Of a stretch of DNA of 64,000 bases, positions 53,737 through 61,955 are shown piece after piece. Position 1 is the first letter of the stretch, and every line of letters begins with the position of its first letter. Source of the stretch: Pseudomonas multiresinivorans (GTDB taxonomy: Bacteria; Pseudomonadota; Gammaproteobacteria; Pseudomonadales; Pseudomonadaceae); the NCBI RefSeq assembly GCF_012971725.1, contig NZ_CP048833.1, positions 3,286,001 to 3,350,000 on the forward strand. The letters are read 5' to 3'. Below the pieces are notes generated by a model that saw only the letters and a program-made list of their open reading frames with translations, was not told the origin of the DNA and ran no database searches. Both the position numbers and the translations under genes were made by a program.

Positions 53737-55179
53737 ATGCTCGACGCGATCAACGATTTCCTTTCCGGGAAAGTCCTCATCGTCCTCATCGTAGGACTCG
53801 GCGCGTATTTCACCATCCGCTCCCGTTTCGTCCAGTTCCGCCACTTCGGCCACATGTTCGGCGTGTTCAAGGAATCGATCCGTGGCCAGTCCGGCCAGCT
53901 GAGTTCGTTCCAGGCCCTGATGCTGAGCCTCGCCGGCCGCGTGGGCGCCGGCAATATCGCGGGTGTCGGCATCGCCGTGACCCTCGGTGGCCCCGGCGCC
54001 GTGTTCTGGATGTGGGTTACCGCGCTGGTGGGCATGTCCAGCAGCTTCTTCGAGTGCACCCTGGCCCAGGTCTACAAACGCAGCGACGGCAACGGCCTGT
54101 ACCGCGGCGGCCCGGCCTACTACATCCAGCACGGCCTGAAGCTGCGCTGGATGGCCATGACCTTCGCAGTCCTGCTGCTGGTGACCTACGGCTTCGCCTT
54201 CAACGGCCTGCAAGCCTTCACCGTGACCCACTCGCTGCAGAATGCCTTCGACATCCCGGTCCTGTACTCGGGCATCGCCCTGGCCGTGCTGCTGGCCATC
54301 GTGTTCTTCGGCGGCATCCAGCGCATCGCCGCGGTCTCCGACCTGCTGGTGCCGGTCAAGACCCTGGCCTACATCGCGGTCACCCTGTACGTGATCGTCA
54401 CCCAGATCGAACTGGTGCCGGGCATGCTGACCACCATCGTCAAGAGCGCCTTCGGCCTGGAACCGGCCTTCGCCGGCCTGCTGGGCAGCGCCATCGTGAT
54501 GGGCGTGAAGCGCGGCGTGTTCGCCAACGAAGCGGGTCTGGGCAGTGCGCCGAACGTTGCCGCAGTCGCCGCCGTGCGTCACCCGGCCTCCCAGGGCGTG
54601 GTCCAGGCATTCAGCGTATTCCTCGACACCTTCGTCATTTGCACCTGCACCGCGCTGCTGATCCTGCTCTCGGGCTTCTACACCCCGGGCTTCGAAGGCG
54701 ACGGCATCACCCTGACCCAGAACTCGCTGGCTGCCGTGGTCGGTGACTGGGGCCGCATCTTCGTCAGCGTCGCTCTATCGCTGTTCGTGTTCACCTGCAT
54801 CACCTACAACTACTACCTCGGCGAGAATGCCCTGCAGTTCATTGTCGGCCGCAGCCGCGCCGCGCTGATAGCCTTCCGCATCCTGGTGCTGGGCCTGATT
54901 CTCTGGGGCTCGATGCAGAACCTGGGCACCGTGTTCGCCTTCGCCGACATCACCATGACCTGTCTGGCCTTCGTCAACCTGGTGGCCCTGGCGATGCTGA
55001 TCAAGACCGGCCTGCGCGTGATGCGCGACTACGACGAGCAGCGCCGCGCCGGCATCGAGCGCCCGGTGTTCGACGCCAGCAAGTTCTCCGACCTGGACAT
55101 CGACCACGACGCCTGGCGCGACGCGCACAAGATCAACTCGACCGCTCCGGCCCACGGCAGCCTGCCCGCCCAGGGCTGA
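53737..55179 (+). CDS. alanine/glycine:cation symporter (AGCS family)
   Basis: Sodium/proton-coupled amino-acid symporter of the AGCS family, 480 residues with about eleven hydrophobic segments. The signature GRVGAGNIAGVGIAVTLGGPGAVFWMWVTALVGMSSSFFECTLAQVYK is clear, as is GVFANEAGLGSAPNVAAVA. It probably takes up alanine, glycine or related amino acids; the asparaginase gene follows in the same direction, which fits amino-acid use. Divergent from an XRE regulator with an operator between them. Confidence 0.92.
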   Translation: MLDAINDFLSGKVLIVLIVGLGAYFTIRSRFVQFRHFGHMFGVFKESIRGQSGQLSSFQALMLSLAGRVGAGNIAGVGIAVTLGGPGAVFWMWVTALVGMSSSFFECTLAQVYKRSDGNGLYRGGPAYYIQHGLKLRWMAMTFAVLLLVTYGFAFNGLQAFTVTHSLQNAFDIPVLYSGIALAVLLAIVFFGGIQRIAAVSDLLVPVKTLAYIAVTLYVIVTQIELVPGMLTTIVKSAFGLEPAFAGLLGSAIVMGVKRGVFANEAGLGSAPNVAAVAAVRHPASQGVVQAFSVFLDTFVICTCTALLILLSGFYTPGFEGDGITLTQNSLAAVVGDWGRIFVSVALSLFVFTCITYNYYLGENALQFIVGRSRAALIAFRILVLGLILWGSMQNLGTVFAFADITMTCLAFVNLVALAMLIKTGLRVMRDYDEQRRAGIERPVFDASKFSDLDIDHDAWRDAHKINSTAPAHGSLPAQG

Positions 55180-55265
55180 TCCGCTGACTTTGGTCTGATA
55201 CGCAAGGCCAGGACTTCTCCCGGCCTCGCGGTTTATCCTGTGAACTTTCCTACAAGAGCACTGGC

Positions 55266-56261
55266 ATGCGGCGCGTGAAGAACCTCTTCGTCCTCTATAC
55301 CGGCGGCACCATCGGCATGCTGCAGACCGCCGAAGGCCTGGCGCCGGCTGGCGGTTTCGAAGCTCGCATGCGCGAACAATTGCATGGCCACGGCGAGACT
55401 CAACTCGACTGGTCATTTACCGAGCTCCAGCCGCTGCTCGACAGCGCCAACATGACCCAGGCCAACTGGCTGGCCATGCGTGACGCCATCGTCAATGCGG
55501 TGGAGCAGGGTGGCCACGACGGCGTGCTGGTGCTGCACGGCACCGACACCCTCGCTTATAGCGCGGCCGCGCTGTCGTTCCTGCTGCTTGGCCTGAATAT
55601 CCCTGTGGTGCTCACCGGCTCCATGCAGCCGATGGGGGCGCCGGGCAGCGATGCACCGGCGAACCTGCTGGGTGCGCTGAACGTATTGGAGGCCGGCGTC
55701 GAGAAGGGCGTCTGGTTGTACTTCAATGGTGAGCTGATGCATGGCGCCCGCGTCACCAAGCTGCGCAGCGAGGCTTTCGATGCCTTTGCCGTGTTGCCGC
55801 GTGAGCGCAAGGGTGAGCGCGCGGAATCGCTTCCTGCCGAACTGAGCTACCGCCAGCCGCGCCAACCAGTGAACCTCGCCGTGCTGCCGCTGTTCCCCGG
55901 TCTGCGAGCCGAGCATCTGCGTGCGCTGCTAGGCAGTGGCGTGCAGGCGTTGCTGCTGGAGTGCTACGGCAGCGGCACCGGTCCGTCGGATAACGAGGAA
56001 CTGCTGGCGGTATTGCGCGAGGCTCACGCTCGCGGCGTGGTGCTGGCTGCGATCAGCCAATGCCCGCAGGGGCACGTGGCGTTCGACGTCTATGCCGCGG
56101 GCAGTCGCCTGCGCGATGCCGGATTGGTGTCGGGTGGGGGAATGACCCGCGAAGCGGCGCTGGGCAAGTTGTTCAGCCTGATCGGCAGCGGCCTGGCCCC
56201 GGCCGAGACACAGCGCCTGTTCGCCCTCGACCTGTGCGGCGAGCGCGTCGAAACGAATTAA
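55266..56261 (+). CDS. ansA: type I L-asparaginase
   Basis: Cytoplasmic type I asparaginase, 331 residues, hydrolysing asparagine to aspartate and ammonia. The two conserved motifs are YTGGTIGM (catalytic Thr12) and VLHGTDTLAYSAAALSFLL (second Thr), with the conserved Lys in ARVTKLRSEAFDAF. No signal peptide, unlike type II. It follows the AGCS transporter by 86 bp on the same strand and may be part of the same unit. Confidence 0.93.
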   Translation: MRRVKNLFVLYTGGTIGMLQTAEGLAPAGGFEARMREQLHGHGETQLDWSFTELQPLLDSANMTQANWLAMRDAIVNAVEQGGHDGVLVLHGTDTLAYSAAALSFLLLGLNIPVVLTGSMQPMGAPGSDAPANLLGALNVLEAGVEKGVWLYFNGELMHGARVTKLRSEAFDAFAVLPRERKGERAESLPAELSYRQPRQPVNLAVLPLFPGLRAEHLRALLGSGVQALLLECYGSGTGPSDNEELLAVLREAHARGVVLAAISQCPQGHVAFDVYAAGSRLRDAGLVSGGGMTREAALGKLFSLIGSGLAPAETQRLFALDLCGERVETN

Positions 56262-56276
56262 GGGAGAGCGCCCCGG

Positions 56277-56903
56277 TCAGGGGCGCGATTCTTCCAGCGG
56301 CACGTTGAGCACTTCGCGCACCAGCATGGCGATGCTGCTCACGCCCATCTTTTCCTTGATCTTGGTACGGTGCACATCGACCGTCTTGACGCTGATGTTC
56401 AGCTCGCGGGCGATGACCTTGCTGGCCTTGCCGTCCACCACCATCATCAGGATTTCCCGTTCCCGTCCGGTCAGCAGGTCCAGCTTGTGCTGCAGGACCT
56501 GCTTCTGCTCCTGCCCGGCATGCACCTGCACTGCGCTTTTCAGCGCCGCCTGGATGCGATCGAGCATCTGCTGCGGGTTGTAGGGCTTCTCGACGAAATC
56601 CAGCGCGCCGTTCTTCATCGCCTTCACCGACATGGGGATGTCGCCATGGGCGGTGACGAAGATGGTCGGCAGGGCGATGCCCTTGTCGTTGAGCATTTCC
56701 TGCAACTGGAACCCACTGGTCTCGGGCATGCGCACATCGAGCACCAGGCAGGCGGGGAGCTTGGGATCGTATTCGCGCAGGAACTCCTCGGCGCCGCCGT
56801 AGCACAGCGATTCGATGCTGACCGATTCGAGCAGCCAGGCGAGGGAGGTGCGCAGGTCCTTGTCGTCGTCGACGATGTAGACCACGGGTTTTCTAGCATC
56901 CAT
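56277..56903 (-). CDS. orphan FixJ/LuxR-type response regulator
   Basis: Response regulator of 208 residues: receiver domain with Asp56 (ACLVLDVRMPETSGFQLQEML) and a C-terminal LuxR-type helix-turn-helix (LTGREREILMMVVDGKASKVIARELNISVKTVDVHRTKIKEKMGV). FixJ-like proteins regulate aromatic-compound and nitrogen genes. No kinase gene is adjacent. Divergent from the flavin reductase gene; a possible dyad (ACCAC...GTGGT, 57055-57072) lies in the intervening gap. Its stop is only 16 bp from that of asparaginase. Confidence 0.85.
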   Translation of the reverse strand: MDARKPVVYIVDDDKDLRTSLAWLLESVSIESLCYGGAEEFLREYDPKLPACLVLDVRMPETSGFQLQEMLNDKGIALPTIFVTAHGDIPMSVKAMKNGALDFVEKPYNPQQMLDRIQAALKSAVQVHAGQEQKQVLQHKLDLLTGREREILMMVVDGKASKVIARELNISVKTVDVHRTKIKEKMGVSSIAMLVREVLNVPLEESRP

Positions 56904-57168
56904 CAGGCGTTGCCACTTTCTTTTTTATCGTTGTAGAGCTGCACGTAGGCCGCGTACGCCGGGCTTTGGCCCGGTCGCCGCAATGGCATGCCCCGGAGCA
57001 TACCCATAGTCGCCGAGGCTGACGATAAAGAAACCACCTAGATGACTAGCGGCCACCACCCTCCGGTGTGGTAATCGTCTGAATGTTTCGCGCCCTGACG
57101 CTGCCCTACGCTGGCCCCATACAAGAAAGGCCGGGCGTGCCGGCCACTCCAGCACAAGGGGCGAAGAC

Positions 57169-57690
57169 ATGGCCAACACCCTCAGCCAGACCCAGATCGA
57201 CTTCCGCAACGCCATGGCGCAACTGCCGGCGGCGGTGAACATCATCACCACCAACGGCCCGGAAGGCCGCTGCGGCATCACTGCCAGCGCGGTCTGCTCG
57301 GTCACCGATTCGCCGCCCACCGTTCTGGTCTGCGTCAACCGCGGCAGCGCCACCCATGACGTGTTCCGCAGCAACGGCCACCTGTGCGTCAACGTGCTGT
57401 GCGGCGAGCAGGAAGAGCTGGCCAAGCATTTCGCCGGGATGACCAAGGTCTCGATGGAAGAACGCTTCGCCTGGGACCTCTGGGAAGACGGCTACGCCGG
57501 CCTGCCGGTGCTGCGCCAGGCGCTGGTCAGCCTGGAGGGTCGCATCAGCGACTGCAAGGAAGTCGGCTCGCACACCGTGATGTTCGTCGAATTGGAAAAG
57601 GTCGCTGTGCGGGAGCGCCAGGACAGCCTGGTGTACTTCAACCGCGTGTTCCATCGCGTCGACCGCGAGGCCGTGCGCTGCGCCAGCTGA
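57169..57690 (+). CDS. flavin reductase (HpaC-like)
   Basis: 173-residue NAD(P)H:flavin oxidoreductase of the flavin-reductase-like fold: FRNAMAQLPAAVNIITTNGPEGRCGITASAVCSVTDSPPTVLVCVNRGSATHDVF and GSHTVMFVELEKV are the conserved blocks. Such proteins provide FADH2 or FMNH2 to two-component monooxygenases. The partner oxygenase is not in the window. The gene lies 42 bp before catA, so the two are likely cotranscribed. Confidence 0.88.
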   Translation: MANTLSQTQIDFRNAMAQLPAAVNIITTNGPEGRCGITASAVCSVTDSPPTVLVCVNRGSATHDVFRSNGHLCVNVLCGEQEELAKHFAGMTKVSMEERFAWDLWEDGYAGLPVLRQALVSLEGRISDCKEVGSHTVMFVELEKVAVRERQDSLVYFNRVFHRVDREAVRCAS

Positions 57691-57732
57691 TGCCCGACTG
57701 ACTTTCAAAACAACAAGAACGAGGTGATCAAC

Positions 57733-58665
57733 GTGACCGTGAAGATTTCCCAGACTGCCGATATCCAGACCTTCTTCGAAGAAGCCAGCGGCGCCTTGAA
57801 CGACCAGGGCAACCCGCGCGTGAAGAGCCTCGTCCTGCGCATCCTGCAGGACACCGCGAAGCTCATCGAGGACATGAACGTCACCCCCGACGAGTTCTGG
57901 AAAGCCGTGGACTACCTCAACCGCCTGGGCGCTCGCCAGGAAGCCGGCCTGGTGGTCGCCGGCCTGGGCATCGAGCACTACCTCGACCTGCTGCTGGACG
58001 CACAGGACGCTGCCGTCGGCATCGAAGGCGGCACCCCGCGCACCATCGAAGGCCCGCTGTACGTGGCCGGCGCGCCGCTGTCCGAAGGCGAAGCGCGGAT
58101 GGACGATGGCCAGGATGCGGGCACCGTGATGTTCCTCTCCGGCCGCGTGTTCGACCTCGACGGCAAGCCGCTGGCCGGCGCCGTGGTCGACCTCTGGCAC
58201 GCCAACACCAACGGCACCTACTCGTACTTCGACAGCACCCAGTCCGAGTACAACCTGCGCCGGCGCATCGTCACCGACGCCGAGGGGCGCTACCAGGCCC
58301 GCAGCATCGTGCCCAGCGGCTATGGCTGCCCGCCGGACGGCCCGACCCAGGAGCTGCTCAACCAGCTCGGCCGCCACGGCCAGCGCCCGGCGCACATCCA
58401 CTTCTTCATTTCCGCGCCGGGGCATCGCCACCTGACCACGCAGATCAACCTGGCCGGCGACCAGTACCTGTGGGACGACTTCGCCTACGCCACCCGCGAC
58501 GGGCTGATCGGCGAAGTGCGTTTCGTCGACGACGCAGCTGCCGCCAAGGCACGTGGAGTGGAAGGGCGCTTCGCCGAGATCGAGTTCGATCTCCAGCTGC
58601 AGCAGGCCGTTACCGCCGATGCCGAAGACCGCAGCAACCGTCCCCGCGCCTTGCAGCAAGCCTGA
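57733..58665 (+). CDS. catA: catechol 1,2-dioxygenase
   Basis: Intradiol ring-cleaving dioxygenase, 310 residues, converting catechol to cis,cis-muconate. The non-haem iron ligands are visible at Tyr163, Tyr197, His221 and His223 (in PAHIHFF). The N-terminus MTVKISQTADIQTFFEE is the family start; GTG 57733 sits 5 bp after GAGGTGA, while the in-frame GTG 57724 would overlap that site. catB and catC are not present on either side, so this is an isolated or duplicated catA, coupled to a flavin reductase. Confidence 0.95.
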   Translation: MTVKISQTADIQTFFEEASGALNDQGNPRVKSLVLRILQDTAKLIEDMNVTPDEFWKAVDYLNRLGARQEAGLVVAGLGIEHYLDLLLDAQDAAVGIEGGTPRTIEGPLYVAGAPLSEGEARMDDGQDAGTVMFLSGRVFDLDGKPLAGAVVDLWHANTNGTYSYFDSTQSEYNLRRRIVTDAEGRYQARSIVPSGYGCPPDGPTQELLNQLGRHGQRPAHIHFFISAPGHRHLTTQINLAGDQYLWDDFAYATRDGLIGEVRFVDDAAAAKARGVEGRFAEIEFDLQLQQAVTADAEDRSNRPRALQQA

Positions 58666-58674
58666 TGCTGAATC

Positions 58675-58767
58675 TGTAGGAGCGAGCTTGCTCGCGAACC
58701 CACTCGGCGCCGGATCAGCCGGGAAACCCAGTTCGCGAGCAAGGACTGGGCGTCCCCTCGGTCCTAC
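58675..58767. repeat. degenerate REP pair after catA
   Basis: An intact left unit TGTAGGAGCGAGCTTGCTCGCGAAC faces a right unit GTTCGCGAGCAAG that continues into GACTGGGCG instead of CTCGCTCC. Confidence 0.8.
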
Positions 58768-58819
58768 AAAGGACTCCTGCGATTGCCGGCAGAGTTCGAT
58801 CCTGCTGGCATCCCCGCCG

Positions 58820-58898
58820 TAGGATGGCGTGGAGCGCAGCGATACCCATCGATCCATGCACCGACCGCAAAGGGTATCGCTGCGCTCCACCTATCCTA
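58820..58898. repeat. 27-bp imperfect inverted repeat
   Basis: The arms TAGGATGGCGTGGAGCGCAGCG (58820-) and CGCTGCGCTCCACCTATCCTA (to 58898) differ only around GGCG/CTA. It lies between convergent catA and fhuB and looks like a dispersed element rather than a terminator, as no T-run follows. Confidence 0.75.
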
Positions 58899-58930
58899 AG
58901 TAGAGCGACTCGTTGCGCCTGTGGCCCGCC

Positions 58931-60940
58931 TCAGCCCCGCCGCTCCCGATGCATCAGCCAGAGGAAGTACGGGCAACCGATGAACGCCGCCAGCAGGCCC
59001 GCGGAGACCGGCCAGGGATAGGCGATGTTCCGCCCCAGCCAGTCCGCCACCACCATGATCAAGGCTCCGGCCAGCGCGCTCAGCAGCAATTGCGGCGCAG
59101 CGCGGCGTACGCCCAGGTGGCGGGCGATGTGCGGGCCGATCAGGCCGACGAAGCTCAGCGGGCCGACGATGATGGTGGCGGTGGCGGTCAGCACGGCGGC
59201 AGTCAGCAGGATTGCCAGGTGACTCCCGCGCAACCGCAAGCCCAGCGCAGTCGCGGTGCCGTTGCCCAGGGTCAGCAGGTCCAGCGGGCGGGCCAGCAGC
59301 AGACTGACACCGATCATCAGTGCTCCGACGACCAGGCCGGTGCTCGCGGACGTCACATCCACCTGATAGGTCGAGCCGGTCATCCAGCTCATCATCGCGG
59401 TCATGCGCGGGTCACCGCTGGCCAGTAGCAACGTACTCAACGAGTGCAGCAAGGTGGTCAGGCACACGCCGGTCAACAGCAGCCGCTCGGCGTTGAAGGT
59501 CTTGCGCCAGGCGAACCACAGCAGCAGGCCTAGGGTCAGAAGCGCGCCGATGCTGGCGGCCGGCACCATGTAGGCCTGCGGCTGCGGGATTACCAGGAAC
59601 AACACCAGCACGGCGATCGCCGCGCCGGAGGTCGCGCCGAGGACTTCCGGGCTGGCCATGGGGTTGCCGGTCAGGCGCTGCACCAGCAGGCCGGCGACGG
59701 CCAGCATGGCGCCGGCGGCGAGCGAGCCGAGTACGCGCGGTACACGCCATTGCGCTATGGCGTCGCTGAGCCCGGCGTCGCCCCAGTGCCAGCCGTTGGC
59801 GTCCACCGCGAAGTAGATTGCCGGCAGCGTCAGCAAGGCGAGCAGGATGGCCATGCCGATGATCAGTCGCCACGGATGCTCCCGCTGCGGCCTGGCCGGT
59901 GCCGGGCGCGGGATGATCCCGCCGCTGCGCTGGCGGCTGAGCAGCCACAGCAGCAGCGGAACGCTGAAAATGCCGGTGAGGATGCCGGCGGGAATTTCCC
60001 CGGCGAAGCGCGACAGCTCGCGGGCGATCTGGTCCACCACGCAGAGGAGCGCGGCGCCCAGCAGTGGCGCCCAGATCAGCCGTTGCTTCAGCGTGCGGGC
60101 ACCACACAGGCGGGCAATGGCCGGTGCGGCAAGGCCGACGAAGGCGAGCATACCCACGGCACTGGTCACGAAGGCACTCAGCGCCACGGCCACGGCGAGG
60201 CCCAGCACGCGGGTCCGGCGCAGGTTGACGCCGACTGCCGCCGCGCCTTCATCTTCCAGGCCCAGGGCTGCCAGCGGGCGCACCATCAGCAGGGCGATGA
60301 CCATGGCCACCGCCAGGCGCGGGGCGAGGTACAGCACGCCGTCCCAGCCACTCTGGTTCAGCGAGCCGGCCTGCCAGAGCAGCAGGTCGATCAGGTAGTC
60401 GTGGTTGAACAGCACCAGCAGCGCGTTGAGCGACATGCAATAGAGGCTGATGACCATGCCGGCGAGGATGAAACGCAGCGGTGACAGCGTGCGGCCCCAG
60501 GCAAAGGCGAACAGCAGGGCGGTGGCGAGCGCGGCGCCGGTCAGGGTGACGGCTTCCAGGCCATGCACCAGCAGCGTCGGGGCGAAGATGGTGGCGGCCG
60601 ACAGTGCCAGGTTGGCGCCGGCGGAAACGCCCAGCGTCACCGGTTCGGCCAGCGGGTTACGGAGGATCTGCTGGAACAGCGTGCCGGCCAGGGCCAGTGC
60701 GGCACCAGCCATCAGGCTCACCGCCAGGCGCGGGAAGAAGCTGAAGTGCAGCAGCACCTGACGCACGTCGTCCAGGTCCGGCGACCACAAGGCCTGCCAC
60801 CAGAGTTCGCGGGGCAGGGCGCCTTGCAGGCCATGGAACACCAGCAGCGCGGCGAGGAGCGCCAGCAGCAGCGTACAGAGCGTCGGGCCAATCGGCAGGC
60901 CGCGGCGTGGTGCGGCGAGTCCGAGGGTCGATTCAGGCAT
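58931..60940 (-). CDS. fhuB: ferric-hydroxamate ABC permease, fused double-length type
   Basis: FhuB-type permease, 669 residues, two FecCD/BtuC-like halves in one chain (about 10-340, 345-665), about twenty hydrophobic segments, as in E. coli FhuB. Each half contains the family blocks GRTLSPLRFILAGM and VTSAVGMLAFVGLAAPAIARLCGARTLKQRLIWAPLLGAALLCVVD. It imports ferric hydroxamate siderophores with FhuD and an ATPase; no ATPase gene (fhuC) is present. It overlaps fhuD by 8 bp. Confidence 0.93.
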   Translation of the reverse strand: MPESTLGLAAPRRGLPIGPTLCTLLLALLAALLVFHGLQGALPRELWWQALWSPDLDDVRQVLLHFSFFPRLAVSLMAGAALALAGTLFQQILRNPLAEPVTLGVSAGANLALSAATIFAPTLLVHGLEAVTLTGAALATALLFAFAWGRTLSPLRFILAGMVISLYCMSLNALLVLFNHDYLIDLLLWQAGSLNQSGWDGVLYLAPRLAVAMVIALLMVRPLAALGLEDEGAAAVGVNLRRTRVLGLAVAVALSAFVTSAVGMLAFVGLAAPAIARLCGARTLKQRLIWAPLLGAALLCVVDQIARELSRFAGEIPAGILTGIFSVPLLLWLLSRQRSGGIIPRPAPARPQREHPWRLIIGMAILLALLTLPAIYFAVDANGWHWGDAGLSDAIAQWRVPRVLGSLAAGAMLAVAGLLVQRLTGNPMASPEVLGATSGAAIAVLVLFLVIPQPQAYMVPAASIGALLTLGLLLWFAWRKTFNAERLLLTGVCLTTLLHSLSTLLLASGDPRMTAMMSWMTGSTYQVDVTSASTGLVVGALMIGVSLLLARPLDLLTLGNGTATALGLRLRGSHLAILLTAAVLTATATIIVGPLSFVGLIGPHIARHLGVRRAAPQLLLSALAGALIMVVADWLGRNIAYPWPVSAGLLAAFIGCPYFLWLMHRERRG

Positions 60941-61838
60941 GGGCGACCTCCGTGGCGCTGTCCAGGTAGGCCGCGATGCGTTCGGCCAGGTCCAGCACGG
61001 AGGCGGCGCCGGCGTAGGGATAGAAGCGCTGCAGCGTCAGCGTGTGTCTCTGGCGCACGGCGGGCAGGTTGGCCCAGAGGTCGTTGGGCTGCCGCAGACT
61101 TTGCAGGCGCGCCGAGGTGGTGGGGATGTCGACGTAGACCAGGTGCGCGTCCGGGCGCTCGGCCAGCCGCTCGATGCTGACCATGGCCAGCCCCACCGGG
61201 CCGACCGGTCCCTGCCAGGCATTCTCGACGCCGAGGCGGTCGAGCACGTCCTGCACCATGCTGTTCCTGCCGTAGACAGCGGCGTGGCGGCCGTCCTGGT
61301 TGAGTACGGCGACGCACACGGGGGGCAGGCTGCGGTTGGCCAGTTTTGCGCGCAGTTCGGCCAGGCGCTGCTCGCCCGCGGCGATGTAGTCGGCCGCGAC
61401 CTGCTCGACGCCCAGGCGGCGTGCCAGATCGTTCATGAAGTCGGTAGTGGCTTTCCAGGCGCCCTCGGGAGCGGGGTAGATGGCTACCTTTTCGGTCGGT
61501 GCAATGCCGTTGAGTCGACGCTGCAAGGTCGGCGTCATGGGGTCGCTGAGGATCAGTTGCGGCTGCAGTTGCTGGATCAGCTCTAGGTTCGGCTCCCAGT
61601 ACGGGCCTACGTCACGCACGCTGTCGGGCAAGGCCATGGTTGGCATGCGCACCCGGTAGTAGCGGTCATCGGAAATCGCCAGGGGCGGCACGCCCAGGGT
61701 CAGCAGCGTTTCGGCCGCCACCCAGTTGAGTGCGACGATCCGCGTCAGGCGCTCGCCGGCGAAAACCGGCAGGCCGCAGGCGCTGGCCAGTCCGCCCAGG
61801 GCAAGGCCCTGCAGCAGGTGGCGACGGGTGAGGGACAT
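60933..61838 (-). CDS. fhuD: ferric-hydroxamate binding protein FhuD
   Basis: Periplasmic siderophore-binding protein, 301 residues, of the FhuD/BtuF class. A twin-arginine-like start (TRRHLLQGLALGG) and a long signal region (about 1-27) suggest Tat export. RIVALNWVAAETLLTLGVPPLAI and the second-lobe DPMTPTLQRRL are family features. It lies between the receptor and permease genes in the usual fhu order and overlaps fhuB by 8 bp. Confidence 0.9.
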   Translation of the reverse strand: MSLTRRHLLQGLALGGLASACGLPVFAGERLTRIVALNWVAAETLLTLGVPPLAISDDRYYRVRMPTMALPDSVRDVGPYWEPNLELIQQLQPQLILSDPMTPTLQRRLNGIAPTEKVAIYPAPEGAWKATTDFMNDLARRLGVEQVAADYIAAGEQRLAELRAKLANRSLPPVCVAVLNQDGRHAAVYGRNSMVQDVLDRLGVENAWQGPVGPVGLAMVSIERLAERPDAHLVYVDIPTTSARLQSLRQPNDLWANLPAVRQRHTLTLQRFYPYAGAASVLDLAERIAAYLDSATEVAHA

Positions 61839-61955
61839 GCACTACTCCTCGCGTGAAACAGCAACAACAGGCTCTTGAAACAACAAAGGCCCCCTGCGAA
61901 CAGGGAGCCCGGAAGCAGCAGGCGGAAGCGGCGCGGGGCCGCTTCCGCCCGTGCC

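Noticed and set aside
57055..57072. ACCAC...GTGGT as a proven FixJ-type binding site
   Set aside because: Five-base arms are too short to support a separate feature call; mentioned only as a possibility.
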